Source of the DNA: Arthrobacter sp. B6
GTDB lineage: Bacteria; Actinomycetota; Actinomycetes; Actinomycetales; Micrococcaceae
Direction of reading: 5' to 3'
DNA: 64,000 nt
Assembly (NCBI RefSeq): GCF_001663775.1
Contig: NZ_KV467168.1
Span: 1,460,083-1,524,082, forward strand
Each line of letters starts with the position of its first letter. Position 1 is the stretch's first letter. The notes under the pieces are model-generated. The model saw only the letters and a program-made list of their open reading frames with translations, did not search any database and was not told the origin of the DNA. This document shows, piece by piece, positions 35,823 through 44,281 of the stretch. A program made the position numbers and the translations under genes.

Positions 35823-37070
35823 CTAATCTCCCGCGCGGGCAGACCGTACTACCTCGCCCCACGACTGCCGTGCCAGGTCCGCCACCGCTGCCAGGATGTC
35901 AGACGGCGGCCGGGAAAGGTCCAGCGGAAACTCAACAACATCGATGTCAGTATTGAGGATCCGCCGAAGTTTCACCTCGCCCGATCCTGCGTAGACCAGC
36001 CACGCGGTGGGAACCCTCAATGCTGTGCAGTAGGCCAGCATCTGGTAATGGTCCGCCGACAGGGACGCGCCCATGTCGGAGGCAGCCTTGTACTTTGCGT
36101 CGTAGACCACCACCGGACGACCACCCAAAAGATGCACCGCGTCCGGGCGCACCGAGAGCCGGTCGGCATCATGCACGGCCTCGCTGAGGAGCGCGTTGTA
36201 CTGCAGCCGCAGTTCCCCCGGGTACGCCGCCATGGCCTCGCGGAGGGCAGCCCCCACAAAGTCCCCGAACACCTGGGCCATATCCACCACAAACGACGCC
36301 GTCTGCTGTTTCCCCTCCCCTGCCTCCGCGGACGCGTTCCGCAGGACCAGCTCCGCGAGCCGCAGCACAGCGTGGTACCGGACGTTCATCCGGCTGGGGG
36401 ACCACGGCGGCAGGGGCGCACCGGACGCAAGGCGCGTGACGGCGTCGAGCTTTCCCTTGAGCTGCCGCAACCGGCTCAGGACCTCGGGACGGACGCCGGG
36501 GACCTTGCCCATGCGATCCAGCGCGGCGCGAAGGATACGGTTTTCGGCGATGTCCTCGGTGAACTCGTCGTAGGACACTTCCAGCGGAACCAGCATGCCG
36601 GGACGCCGGGAGATCTGGTCCGAAATCCGGATCCTGCCCTTCACGGTCCGCAGCGACTCGTCCACGGTGAGGTAGCCCTGCAGCACGCCGCGGCCCAGGG
36701 CCCGCTCACCGAGCTGGACCAGGGACTCGGCCAGTGCGCTCCACAGATCGCGGTCCTCCGCGGCGGCCACGGAGTCATTGCGGAAGCCTTGGTTGCCGGC
36801 GTAGCTGAGCAGGAACAGCAGCCGGCTCAAACCCAGCCGGTCCTTGGGGCGGACGTCCAGCTGCACCGTGGAAGTGCGGACCGATCCCACCTTCCCAACA
36901 GGTTCGATCCGGTAGAGTCCCATGCCCATCGGAGAGGCCTTCGCCAGGCCGCTGGAATTGAGGAACGCCGCGCTGGCAGCATCGAGCCGCTCCACGATGC
37001 CGCCGGACAGTTCATCCAGGACCAGGTGCCGGGCAGGTTGGTGTGGCCCCCGCGGGGCCACGCCCAACAC
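35823..37070 (-). CDS. mcrC: McrC subunit of a type IV restriction system
   Basis: A 415-residue McrC nuclease subunit. N-terminal family pattern VQLDVRPKDRLGLSRLLFLLSYAG; the PD-(D/E)xK nuclease core is RPDAVHLLGGRPVVVYDAKYKAASD, followed by DHYQMLAYCTAL. It partners with McrB in GTP-driven cleavage of modified DNA. GTG 37070 is one of several possible starts near the mcrB stop at 37087; TTG 37100 would overlap mcrB. A 15-bp word of its 3' end (CTCCCGCGCGGGCAG) is duplicated just beyond the stop. Confidence 0.9.
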   Translation of the reverse strand: MLGVAPRGPHQPARHLVLDELSGGIVERLDAASAAFLNSSGLAKASPMGMGLYRIEPVGKVGSVRTSTVQLDVRPKDRLGLSRLLFLLSYAGNQGFRNDSVAAAEDRDLWSALAESLVQLGERALGRGVLQGYLTVDESLRTVKGRIRISDQISRRPGMLVPLEVSYDEFTEDIAENRILRAALDRMGKVPGVRPEVLSRLRQLKGKLDAVTRLASGAPLPPWSPSRMNVRYHAVLRLAELVLRNASAEAGEGKQQTASFVVDMAQVFGDFVGAALREAMAAYPGELRLQYNALLSEAVHDADRLSVRPDAVHLLGGRPVVVYDAKYKAASDMGASLSADHYQMLAYCTALRVPTAWLVYAGSGEVKLRRILNTDIDVVEFPLDLSRPPSDILAAVADLARQSWGEVVRSARAGD

Positions 37071-37086
37071 GGGCGCCTGGACCGGC

Positions 37087-39312
37087 CTAACTGGCAGCAA
37101 GGCGTCCCAGAAGCTGGTCCAGCCCGAACCGCTCCTCAAGCTGCGCCCGGGTCAGCTGGCCGTGGTAGTGCTCCTCCAGGAGCGGCATCAGCTCGTACTT
37201 CCAGATCCGGCGCAGCCCGGCGGGGGTCTGGGCCGCGGGCTTCATGAAGTACGACGGCCCGATCATCAGGTCCCGATCCCACTCGTCGATCGAGGCGTTC
37301 AGCGCGTCAAGCAGCAGCGCCGGGGTCGCATCCAGCTGCCGGGCCTGCAGGAATCGCAGCAGCGAGCCCCTCACCGGCTCGGTCTGCGGGTGCAGCTCGA
37401 TGAAGGCGAAGCGGCGGCGGATGGCGGCGTCCATCATCGCGATGGACCGGTCCGCGGTGTTCATGGTGCCGATGATGTAGAGGTTGTCCGGCAGGGTGAA
37501 CGGCTCGTTGGGGCTGTACTGCAGGTAGATCCGGTCGTCACGGTACTCCAGCAGGAAGTAGAGCTCACCGAACACCTTGGCCAGGTTGGCGCGGTTCATC
37601 TCATCGATGATGAGGAAGTACGGCTTCTTTTCGTTTCCGGGTTTGGCGGCTTCCTCTGCCAGACGGCGCAGCGGGCCGGCAACGAGCTTGAAGGAGACCT
37701 GGCCTTCGTCGGTCTTGTCCGGCCGGTAGCCCTCGAAAAAGTCCTCGTAGGCGTAGGACGGGTGGAACTGCACCAGCTTCACCCGTTCATCCGTGCTGTC
37801 ATCAGCCAGCTCCGCGGCGAGGTGCTTGGCCAGGTACGTCTTACCGGTGCCGGGCGGGCCATAGAGCACCAGCTGGCGGTTTTCCTCCAGCAGTTCCGCG
37901 ATCTCCTGCAACGGTTCCAAATCCATGTGCAGCGACTCCGCGAACTCCCGGGTGAGCGGGCGGAAGCCCTCCTGGACGGGAACGGCGGCGGCAGCACCGG
38001 CGTCGTCGTCTTCCGGTTCCGCTTCCGCGGGCAGCAGCGCCTGCAGCGCCTGGACCACCTTGGTGACGTCCACGATGATCCCCGGCGTGGCGAGCTGGCG
38101 CTGCACATGCCGGGGCAGGTCGGTGGTGGTGTGGGCTTCGTCGAACCAGCGCACCTTGCGGCGGATCCGGCGGTTGTCCTCGTTGTGCTCCGGCTCCCCC
38201 AGTACGACGCCGAGCCGTACCGTCCCGGAGTTCTGGTACAGGACCAGGTCGCCCGGCTTCATCACCGTCAGGATGGCAAATACGGCGGTCTTGGTGTCCT
38301 CGCGCTCCACGTAGCCCAGGTGCTTGTAGTCCTCGTCCACGGCGTGCTGCACCAGCCCGGCAGTCACGCCGGCGTCAAGGAGGCGGAGATGTTCGACGTC
38401 GAGCGTCACCTTCTCCTCGCCCTGCCAGGCCGCGAGCAGCTCGGCGTTGTCGCTGTGCGTGCGCAACAGCCATGCCCGGCGGCCGGGATCGCCCACCTTG
38501 CGCCACTGGCTCACCAGCTGCCGCGCGTACCAGTCGATGCGCTGCCCTGCCTGCTCGTCCAGGTGCAGCCGGATGCGGTGGATGTCCGCCGTGATGTCCT
38601 CGTCGGTGTCGCCTTTCGCGCCACCAACCAGCGAGGCGAAGGCGTCCCTGATTTCCTGCCGCTCCACGTCTGCCACCACTGGCTCAAAGTAGCTGGGCCA
38701 GGCCAGGTATTCGACGCTGCGGCGGATGGCGGGCTGGTCCCCCGGGGTCCCGGCGGCGAGCTCATGGAACTTCAGCGGGTCCTTCAGGGCCTTGCCGACG
38801 GCCGCCGGAACCTGCTGGTCCACGTGCTGCACAAAGCGGCAGAGCCACTTGAGGTGGTCCCAGATGGTCCAGTTGAATTCGGCGGTGCGGTCCCTGATTA
38901 CGCCGTGGTCCGTCATGCCCTTGTAGAGCTCCTCGGGCAGCTCCAGCGGCGGTTCCAGCCAGGAGGCGGCCTCGGCCACGCGGGCGCGCTTGACCTTGAG
39001 CGACTTGACCTCGTGCGCCAGCGGCAGGGACTGCAGGAACAGGAGCTCGACGGCCAACTGCTTCGCGGCACGGGAGGCGTCCTGGAGGTTCTGGCGCAGG
39101 TTGGTCATCATGGGCGCCTTGGGGTCCGCCACCCCATGGTCAAGGCGGTCGTGGAGTTCGGCGGCGGCCTCGGATGTCCACGTCAGGGTGCGGCCATCCA
39201 GGGCGGACGGTTTGCCCTGCAGGCCCGGCCCGAGCACAAACCAGGCCGCGTCCTCGATCTCCTGGGAGATACCGAGGGCGCGGGGCATGGCAGTTTTGGG
39301 GGTCGGGGTCAT
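37087..39312 (-). CDS. mcrB: McrB GTPase subunit of a type IV restriction system with EVE-like domain
   Basis: A 741-residue AAA+ protein. The C-terminal motor has Walker A LVLYGPPGTGKTYLAKHL, Walker B YFLIIDEMNRANLAKVFGEL and the McrB-specific IIGTMNTADRSIAMMDAAIRRRF. A middle region (residues ~325-390: DLVLYQNSGTVRLGVVLGEP, RRKVRWFDE) looks like an EVE/PUA-type modified-base reader. The N-terminal ~300 residues are helical and unassigned. It acts with McrC against modified (often methylated) foreign DNA. Confidence 0.9.
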   Translation of the reverse strand: MTPTPKTAMPRALGISQEIEDAAWFVLGPGLQGKPSALDGRTLTWTSEAAAELHDRLDHGVADPKAPMMTNLRQNLQDASRAAKQLAVELLFLQSLPLAHEVKSLKVKRARVAEAASWLEPPLELPEELYKGMTDHGVIRDRTAEFNWTIWDHLKWLCRFVQHVDQQVPAAVGKALKDPLKFHELAAGTPGDQPAIRRSVEYLAWPSYFEPVVADVERQEIRDAFASLVGGAKGDTDEDITADIHRIRLHLDEQAGQRIDWYARQLVSQWRKVGDPGRRAWLLRTHSDNAELLAAWQGEEKVTLDVEHLRLLDAGVTAGLVQHAVDEDYKHLGYVEREDTKTAVFAILTVMKPGDLVLYQNSGTVRLGVVLGEPEHNEDNRRIRRKVRWFDEAHTTTDLPRHVQRQLATPGIIVDVTKVVQALQALLPAEAEPEDDDAGAAAAVPVQEGFRPLTREFAESLHMDLEPLQEIAELLEENRQLVLYGPPGTGKTYLAKHLAAELADDSTDERVKLVQFHPSYAYEDFFEGYRPDKTDEGQVSFKLVAGPLRRLAEEAAKPGNEKKPYFLIIDEMNRANLAKVFGELYFLLEYRDDRIYLQYSPNEPFTLPDNLYIIGTMNTADRSIAMMDAAIRRRFAFIELHPQTEPVRGSLLRFLQARQLDATPALLLDALNASIDEWDRDLMIGPSYFMKPAAQTPAGLRRIWKYELMPLLEEHYHGQLTRAQLEERFGLDQLLGRLAAS

Positions 39313-39393
39313 GGGTTCAAATTTACAGGCTTAAGCTGAACGCCCGCTCCAAGGCCCCTGGCCCGGGTGCACGCCGGGTGCAGGCGGACGAGC

Positions 39394-39627
39394 CTACTTT
39401 CCCGTTACAGGCCGTTTCCGGCCGAACACAAAGTACCCCATCGGGCCGATGAAGTTGATCAGGGCCGCCATCCGCCAGGCGGCCTTGGGACCGTTGATCA
39501 GCTCTGCCGGGCGCTTCGAGATGTCCCGCTGGGCCGCCAGCATCATGGTTACCTGCACGAGTCCGACGAGCACTGTCCCTGTCCGTGCTGCCGGTGACAT
39601 TTCTTTCCAGGTCTTTTTCTTGGCCAT
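39394..39627 (-). CDS. small PLDc_N-like membrane protein
   Basis: A 77-residue protein with two membrane helices; NGPKAAWRMAALINFIGPMGYFVFGRKR matches the phospholipase D-nuclease N-terminal (PLDc_N) pattern found in stand-alone actinobacterial proteins. Function is unknown. ATG 39627 has AAGGAG at 7 nt; longer frames upstream lack any site. It lies between the thioesterase and mcrB genes, all on the minus strand. Confidence 0.85.
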   Translation of the reverse strand: MAKKKTWKEMSPAARTGTVLVGLVQVTMMLAAQRDISKRPAELINGPKAAWRMAALINFIGPMGYFVFGRKRPVTGK

Positions 39628-39718
39628 GGTCGAGCTCCTTAGTTGAGGTTTCAGCATTCCAGGTCTTCCGTAGTCCAGGTCTTCAGTTTCGGTGGTGGGC
39701 ACGGCCGGCGCAACGGGC

Positions 39719-40147
39719 TCACACAACGAAGGGGGCCATCCGTTCCTTTTGCTCTGGCGTCAGGCGGACTACGCGCCCCGTGGCCTCGTCCACAAAAGCG
39801 AGGTGGCTGCTGGCACGGACGCAGTCTTCCCCGGTGACGGGATCCTGGACGAGGTAGTGGATGTCGAAGCTGGCACCCTTGACGGCGCCGATCCACACTT
39901 GGACCACGGCTGGGACGTTGCGGTACTCCAGTGTCCTGACGTAGCGGATTCTGTGGTCCACAACCAAGGCCATGATGCCGTCGGGAAGATCGTTGAAGAG
40001 GGACACCGCGGGCTCAATCCCCGGCAACCCCGCACCTCGTGGCGGCCCAAACGCACCGATCCGCGCTTCCTCCAGCATCCTCACTATCTGGACGTTGTTG
40101 ATGTGCCCGTAGGCGTCCATGTCGCCCCACCGCATGGGGACGAGCAC
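39719..40147 (-). CDS. acyl-CoA thioesterase (4-hydroxybenzoyl-CoA type)
   Basis: A 142-residue hot-dog-fold thioesterase. The active-site loop is MRWGDMDAYGHINNVQIVRMLEEAR with the catalytic Asp; VQVWIGAVKGASFDIHYLV is the long strand region. It hydrolyses a CoA thioester of unknown identity. The GTG at 40147 is the only alternative to the inner ATG; the frame opens 90 nt upstream without a start, so the N-terminus may be incompletely placed. It follows the ABC exporter genes by 89 nt. Confidence 0.87.
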   Translation of the reverse strand: MLVPMRWGDMDAYGHINNVQIVRMLEEARIGAFGPPRGAGLPGIEPAVSLFNDLPDGIMALVVDHRIRYVRTLEYRNVPAVVQVWIGAVKGASFDIHYLVQDPVTGEDCVRASSHLAFVDEATGRVVRLTPEQKERMAPFVV

Positions 40148-40236
40148 CTCGATACGCCGGGGCCCGGCCGGGTCTATTTCCGCGGCCTTTTCGGCGATGT
40201 CCTCTCCGGTGACGCGCGCACCGGCATCCTGCGCGG

Positions 40237-42321
40237 TCAGCTGTGCACCGCCGTCGAATCATCCACCGGCGTTACCTCGGCGCTGGATCCCGCGAACTGG
40301 GACATGTAGAGCCGGTAGTAAGCTCCCTCGGCCGCGATCAGCGTCTTGTGGTTACCTTGCTCCACGATCTTGCCGTTCTCCATCACCAGGATGGTGTCGG
40401 CATCGCGGATAGTGGAGAGGCGGTGGGCGATGACAAAGCTGGTGCGGTCCGTCCGCAGCGCGGCCATGGCCTTCTGCACCAGCAGTTCGGTGCGGGTATC
40501 CACGGAGCTGGTGGCCTCATCCAGGATGAGCAGCGACGGGTTGGCCACGAACGCGCGGGCGATGGTGATGAGCTGCTTTTCGCCGGCGCTGACGTTGTTG
40601 CCTTCCTCATCGATCACGGTGTTGTAGCCTTCCGGCAGGGCGCGGACAAAACGGTCCACGAAGGTAGCCTTGGCTGCGGCCATGACCTGCTCCTCGGTGG
40701 CGTCCAGGTTGCCGTACCGGATGTTGTCGTAGATGGAGCCGCCAAACAGCCACGCATCCTGCAGCACCATGCCAACCTTGGAGCGAAGCTCCTGGCGGCT
40801 CAGCTTGGTAATCTCAACGCCGTCCAGCGTGATGGACCCGGAGTTGAGTTCGTAGAAGCGCATCACCAGGTTCACCAGGGTGGTCTTGCCGGCGCCCGTT
40901 GGACCGACGATGGCCACCGTGTGCCCGGGTTCTGCGGTGAAGGACAGGTTTTCGATCAGCGGCTTGTCCTGGGTATAGCTGAAGGTGACGTCCTGGAATT
41001 CCACATGCCCGTCGGTCTTGGCCGGCAGGTGGCCGGTAGCCGTTTCCGCGTCCTGTTCGTCGGCGTCAAGGAATTCAAAGACCCGCTCCGAGGACGCCAC
41101 ACCGGACTGCAGCATGTTGGCCATGCCCGCCATCTGTCCCAGCGGCTGGGTGAACTCGCGCGAGTACTGGATGAAAGCCGTGGCGTCGCCCAGGGACATG
41201 GAACCGGAGGCGACGCGGAGACCGCCCACTACGGCGATGCCAACGTAGCTGAGGTAGGAGACGAACTGCATCACCGGGAAGATGATGCCGGAGACGAACT
41301 GCGCGCCGAAGCTTGCCTTGTACAAAGCCTCGTTGCGCTCTTCGAAGCGCTCCAGCATGTCGGCGTCGCGGCCGAAAACGCGTACCAGGTCGTGGCCGGA
41401 GAAGGACTCCTCGATCTGTCCGTTCAGCGAGCCGGTGTTCTTCCACTGTGCGGCGAAGAGCTTCTGGCTGCGGGACCCGATGATGCCCGCGGCGACGCCG
41501 GACAGCGGGAGGGCGATCAAGGCAATCAGCGCCAGTTGCCAGGAAACGATGAACATCATGACCACAATGCCGATGACAGTCAACAGTGAGTTGATCAGCT
41601 GGGCGAAGGCCTGCTGGAGCGCCTGCTGGATGTTGTCAACGTCGTTCGTCACCCTGGAGAGGACGTCGCCCCGCTGGCGGGTGTCGAAGTAGTTCAGCGG
41701 CAGCCGGTTCAGCTTCTTTTCCGTGTCGTCCCGGAGCCGGCGGATGACCTTCATGACGATGCGGTTCAGGACGTAGCCTTGAAGCCACAGGAAGATGTTG
41801 GCCACAAAATACATCAGCAGCACGACGGCAATGAGGACAGAGAGCTTCTGGAAGTCGATGCCGCTTCCGGGCACCAGTTCCATCTTCGAGATCATGTCCG
41901 CGAAGTTGTCCTGCCCCTGCTGGCGCAGACCCTCCACGAACGCTTCCTTGCTGGCACCCGCGGGGAGCTGTTTACCCACTACCCCGCCGAAGATCACGTC
42001 CATGGCCTGGCCAAGGATCCTGGGCGCGATGACGTTCAGGACAACGGCGACCACCACCAGGGCAATGACGGCGTAGATTCCTGCGGCTTCGGGTTTCAGC
42101 AGTCCCAACAGCCGCTTGGCTGAAGGCCAGAAATGTTCGGCTTTCTTGGCAGGAATGCCGCCGAACATGTCACCGTCGGCCTCCGAGGGCTTGTACTCCT
42201 CCTCAAAGAATTCGTCATCTTCCAGGACCTCGGGCGTCCCAGCCGTGTCCGCGCCCGGCACGGGCGCCGGTTCAGTGGGCTGGCGGCCGGTCCCGGCTAA
42301 GTCCTTCTTGGGGGCGCTCAT
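40237..42321 (-). CDS. ABC exporter half-transporter, subunit B (fused TMD-NBD)
   Basis: A 694-residue ABC half-transporter with an acidic ~75-residue N-terminal extension. Six membrane helices are followed by an NBD: Walker A VGPTGAGKTTLVNLV, Walker B LLILDEATSSVD with the catalytic Glu, but a degenerate signature NVSAGEKQL. This pattern fits the consensus-ATPase half of a heterodimer (as TM287/288 or BmrCD). Its start overlaps the stop of the previous gene by 4 nt (ATGA), so translation is coupled. The substrate (drug or lipid) is unknown. Confidence 0.92.
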   Translation of the reverse strand: MSAPKKDLAGTGRQPTEPAPVPGADTAGTPEVLEDDEFFEEEYKPSEADGDMFGGIPAKKAEHFWPSAKRLLGLLKPEAAGIYAVIALVVVAVVLNVIAPRILGQAMDVIFGGVVGKQLPAGASKEAFVEGLRQQGQDNFADMISKMELVPGSGIDFQKLSVLIAVVLLMYFVANIFLWLQGYVLNRIVMKVIRRLRDDTEKKLNRLPLNYFDTRQRGDVLSRVTNDVDNIQQALQQAFAQLINSLLTVIGIVVMMFIVSWQLALIALIALPLSGVAAGIIGSRSQKLFAAQWKNTGSLNGQIEESFSGHDLVRVFGRDADMLERFEERNEALYKASFGAQFVSGIIFPVMQFVSYLSYVGIAVVGGLRVASGSMSLGDATAFIQYSREFTQPLGQMAGMANMLQSGVASSERVFEFLDADEQDAETATGHLPAKTDGHVEFQDVTFSYTQDKPLIENLSFTAEPGHTVAIVGPTGAGKTTLVNLVMRFYELNSGSITLDGVEITKLSRQELRSKVGMVLQDAWLFGGSIYDNIRYGNLDATEEQVMAAAKATFVDRFVRALPEGYNTVIDEEGNNVSAGEKQLITIARAFVANPSLLILDEATSSVDTRTELLVQKAMAALRTDRTSFVIAHRLSTIRDADTILVMENGKIVEQGNHKTLIAAEGAYYRLYMSQFAGSSAEVTPVDDSTAVHS

Positions 42322-44051
42322 GCCATTTCCTCCACGCTCAGCTGGGATTCAACAATTTCCTGGTATGTGGGCGACGTTTCCAGGAGCTCCTCGTGGGTGC
42401 CCCTGTCCACGATCCGGCCGTTGTCCAGGACCAGGATCTGGTCAGCCTCAGTGATGGTGGAGATGCGCTGGGCCACGATGATCACGGTGGCGTCGGAGGT
42501 GGTCTGCTTCAGCGCCGACCGGAGCCTGGCGTCGGTGGCGACGTCCAGGGCCGAGAAGGAGTCGTCAAAGAGGTACACCCTGGGCTTGGTGACCAGTGCA
42601 CGCGCAATGCAGAGCCGCTGCCGCTGGCCGCCGGAGACGTTGGTGCCGCCCTGGGCGATGCGGGCGTTCAGCCCATTCTTCTTTTCGCGAACGAAGTCCT
42701 CGCCCTGGGCCACCTGCAGCGCATCCCACAGTTCCTGGTCCGTGGCTTCGGTCTTGCCGAAGCGCAGGTTGTGCTCGATCGTTCCGGAGAAAAGATACGG
42801 GCGCTGCGGCACGAGGGCCACGCGCTTGGTAATCTCGGCCCGGTCCAGCTTGCTGACCGACACGCCGTCGAGAAGCACCTCACCCTCGGCGATGTCGTAG
42901 AGGCGCGGCAGCAGGGACAGCAGTGATGATTTTCCTGCACCGGTGGACCCGATGATCGCAACGGTCTCGCCCGGTTTGGCTGTGAAGCTGATGTTGCTCA
43001 GCACCGGCGACTCGGCGCCGGGGTACGCGAAGGTGACGTTCCGGTATTCGACCACGCCGGCGAGGGTGGCCGGTGTTTCCGGCCGTTCGGGGTCGTGGAT
43101 GGAGGGTTCGACGTCGAGCACCTCGCCGATGCGGTCCGCACACACCGAGGCGCGCGGGATCATCATGGCCATAAACGTGCCCATCATGACCGCAATCAGG
43201 ATCTGGAGCAGGTACTGCAGGAACGCCGTCAGGGCGCCCACCTGCATCTCACCGGAATCGACGCGCTGCCCGCCGAACCACAGCACGGCGGCGGTGGACA
43301 GGTGCAGGATCATACCGATGGCCGGGAACATCAGGACAAACAGTGCGCCGATCTTCAGCGACACGTCCGTCAGTTCCTTGTTGGCCTCGCCAAAGCGTTC
43401 TGTTTCATAGGGCTCGCGGACAAAGGCGCGGACCACCCTGATGCCGATGATCTGTTCGCGCAGGACGGCGTTGATGCGGTCGATCTTCTTCTGCATGGAG
43501 CGGAAGAGCGGCATCAGCCGGACCACCAGATAGCCCACCACCACAATCAGCACCGGTACGGACACCCAGACCAGCCAGGACAGGTTGATGTCCTCGCGCA
43601 GCGCCATGATGATGCCGCCGATGCACATGATGGGGGTGGCCACCATGAAGTTCAGCCCCATCAGCACCAGCATCTGGACCTGCTGGACGTCGTTCGTGCC
43701 GCGGGTAATAAGGGTGGGTGCGCCAAAGGCGTTCACGTCCTTGGCGGAGAAACTGGTGACTTTCCGAAAGACGCCCCGGCGCAGGTCCCGTCCCACGGCC
43801 ATCGCGGTTTTTGAGCCGTAGTACACCCCGGCGATTGCGGTTCCAACCTGGATGAAGGCGACAAGGAGCATCACGCCGCCGGTCCGCCAAATGAAATCCG
43901 TATCCCCGCGGGAAACGCCTTCATCGATGATCTGGGCATTGAGGCTGGGGAGGTAGAGCGCCGCGATTGTGGACGCCAGCTGGAACACGATGACGGCCAC
44001 GATGTACGGCGTATACGGTTTCGAATAGCGCCGTATGAGGGTGAGAAGCAT
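42318..44051 (-). CDS. ABC exporter half-transporter, subunit A (degenerate Walker B)
   Basis: A 577-residue half-transporter. Six helices and NBD with Walker A IGSTGAGKSSLLSLL, intact signature NVSGGQRQRLCIARAL, but Walker B ends in LFDDSFSALD, where the catalytic Glu is Asp. Together with the complementary defect in the next gene this marks a heterodimer with one active ATP site. ATG 44051 was preferred (AAGGA at 8 nt) over GTG 44057. Confidence 0.92.
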   Translation of the reverse strand: MLLTLIRRYSKPYTPYIVAVIVFQLASTIAALYLPSLNAQIIDEGVSRGDTDFIWRTGGVMLLVAFIQVGTAIAGVYYGSKTAMAVGRDLRRGVFRKVTSFSAKDVNAFGAPTLITRGTNDVQQVQMLVLMGLNFMVATPIMCIGGIIMALREDINLSWLVWVSVPVLIVVVGYLVVRLMPLFRSMQKKIDRINAVLREQIIGIRVVRAFVREPYETERFGEANKELTDVSLKIGALFVLMFPAIGMILHLSTAAVLWFGGQRVDSGEMQVGALTAFLQYLLQILIAVMMGTFMAMMIPRASVCADRIGEVLDVEPSIHDPERPETPATLAGVVEYRNVTFAYPGAESPVLSNISFTAKPGETVAIIGSTGAGKSSLLSLLPRLYDIAEGEVLLDGVSVSKLDRAEITKRVALVPQRPYLFSGTIEHNLRFGKTEATDQELWDALQVAQGEDFVREKKNGLNARIAQGGTNVSGGQRQRLCIARALVTKPRVYLFDDSFSALDVATDARLRSALKQTTSDATVIIVAQRISTITEADQILVLDNGRIVDRGTHEELLETSPTYQEIVESQLSVEEMA

Positions 44052-44218
44052 GCCCACGGGTCCTTAGGAAGAGAGCGCGAAATGGTGAGAATAAGTAGTA
44101 GCAGCCGGGGCTGACATTCTTAGCCTTCCCACTCTACGAAATCCGTTGCCCGGGCGAAACATCCGCGCACAAAGATCATCCGATCGGCGTACCTGCTGGG
44201 GCCGATGCCGCCACAAAC

Positions 44219-44276
44219 CGGCGCGAACGTACACTTGTGGCCCACACGCCAGGGCCTCAACTGTACGTTCGCGCCG
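44219..44276. repeat. long palindrome, GCGCGAACGTACA family, copy 1
   Basis: The outer 15 bp are perfect (44219-44233 with 44262-44276, CGGCGCGAACGTACA); the arms extend to 25 bp with two mismatches up to GGCCC. The inner spacer is 8 nt. The right arm stops 6 nt before the end of the MFS gene (minus strand), as expected for a 3'-end element. Confidence 0.9.
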
Positions 44277-44281
44277 TTTGG

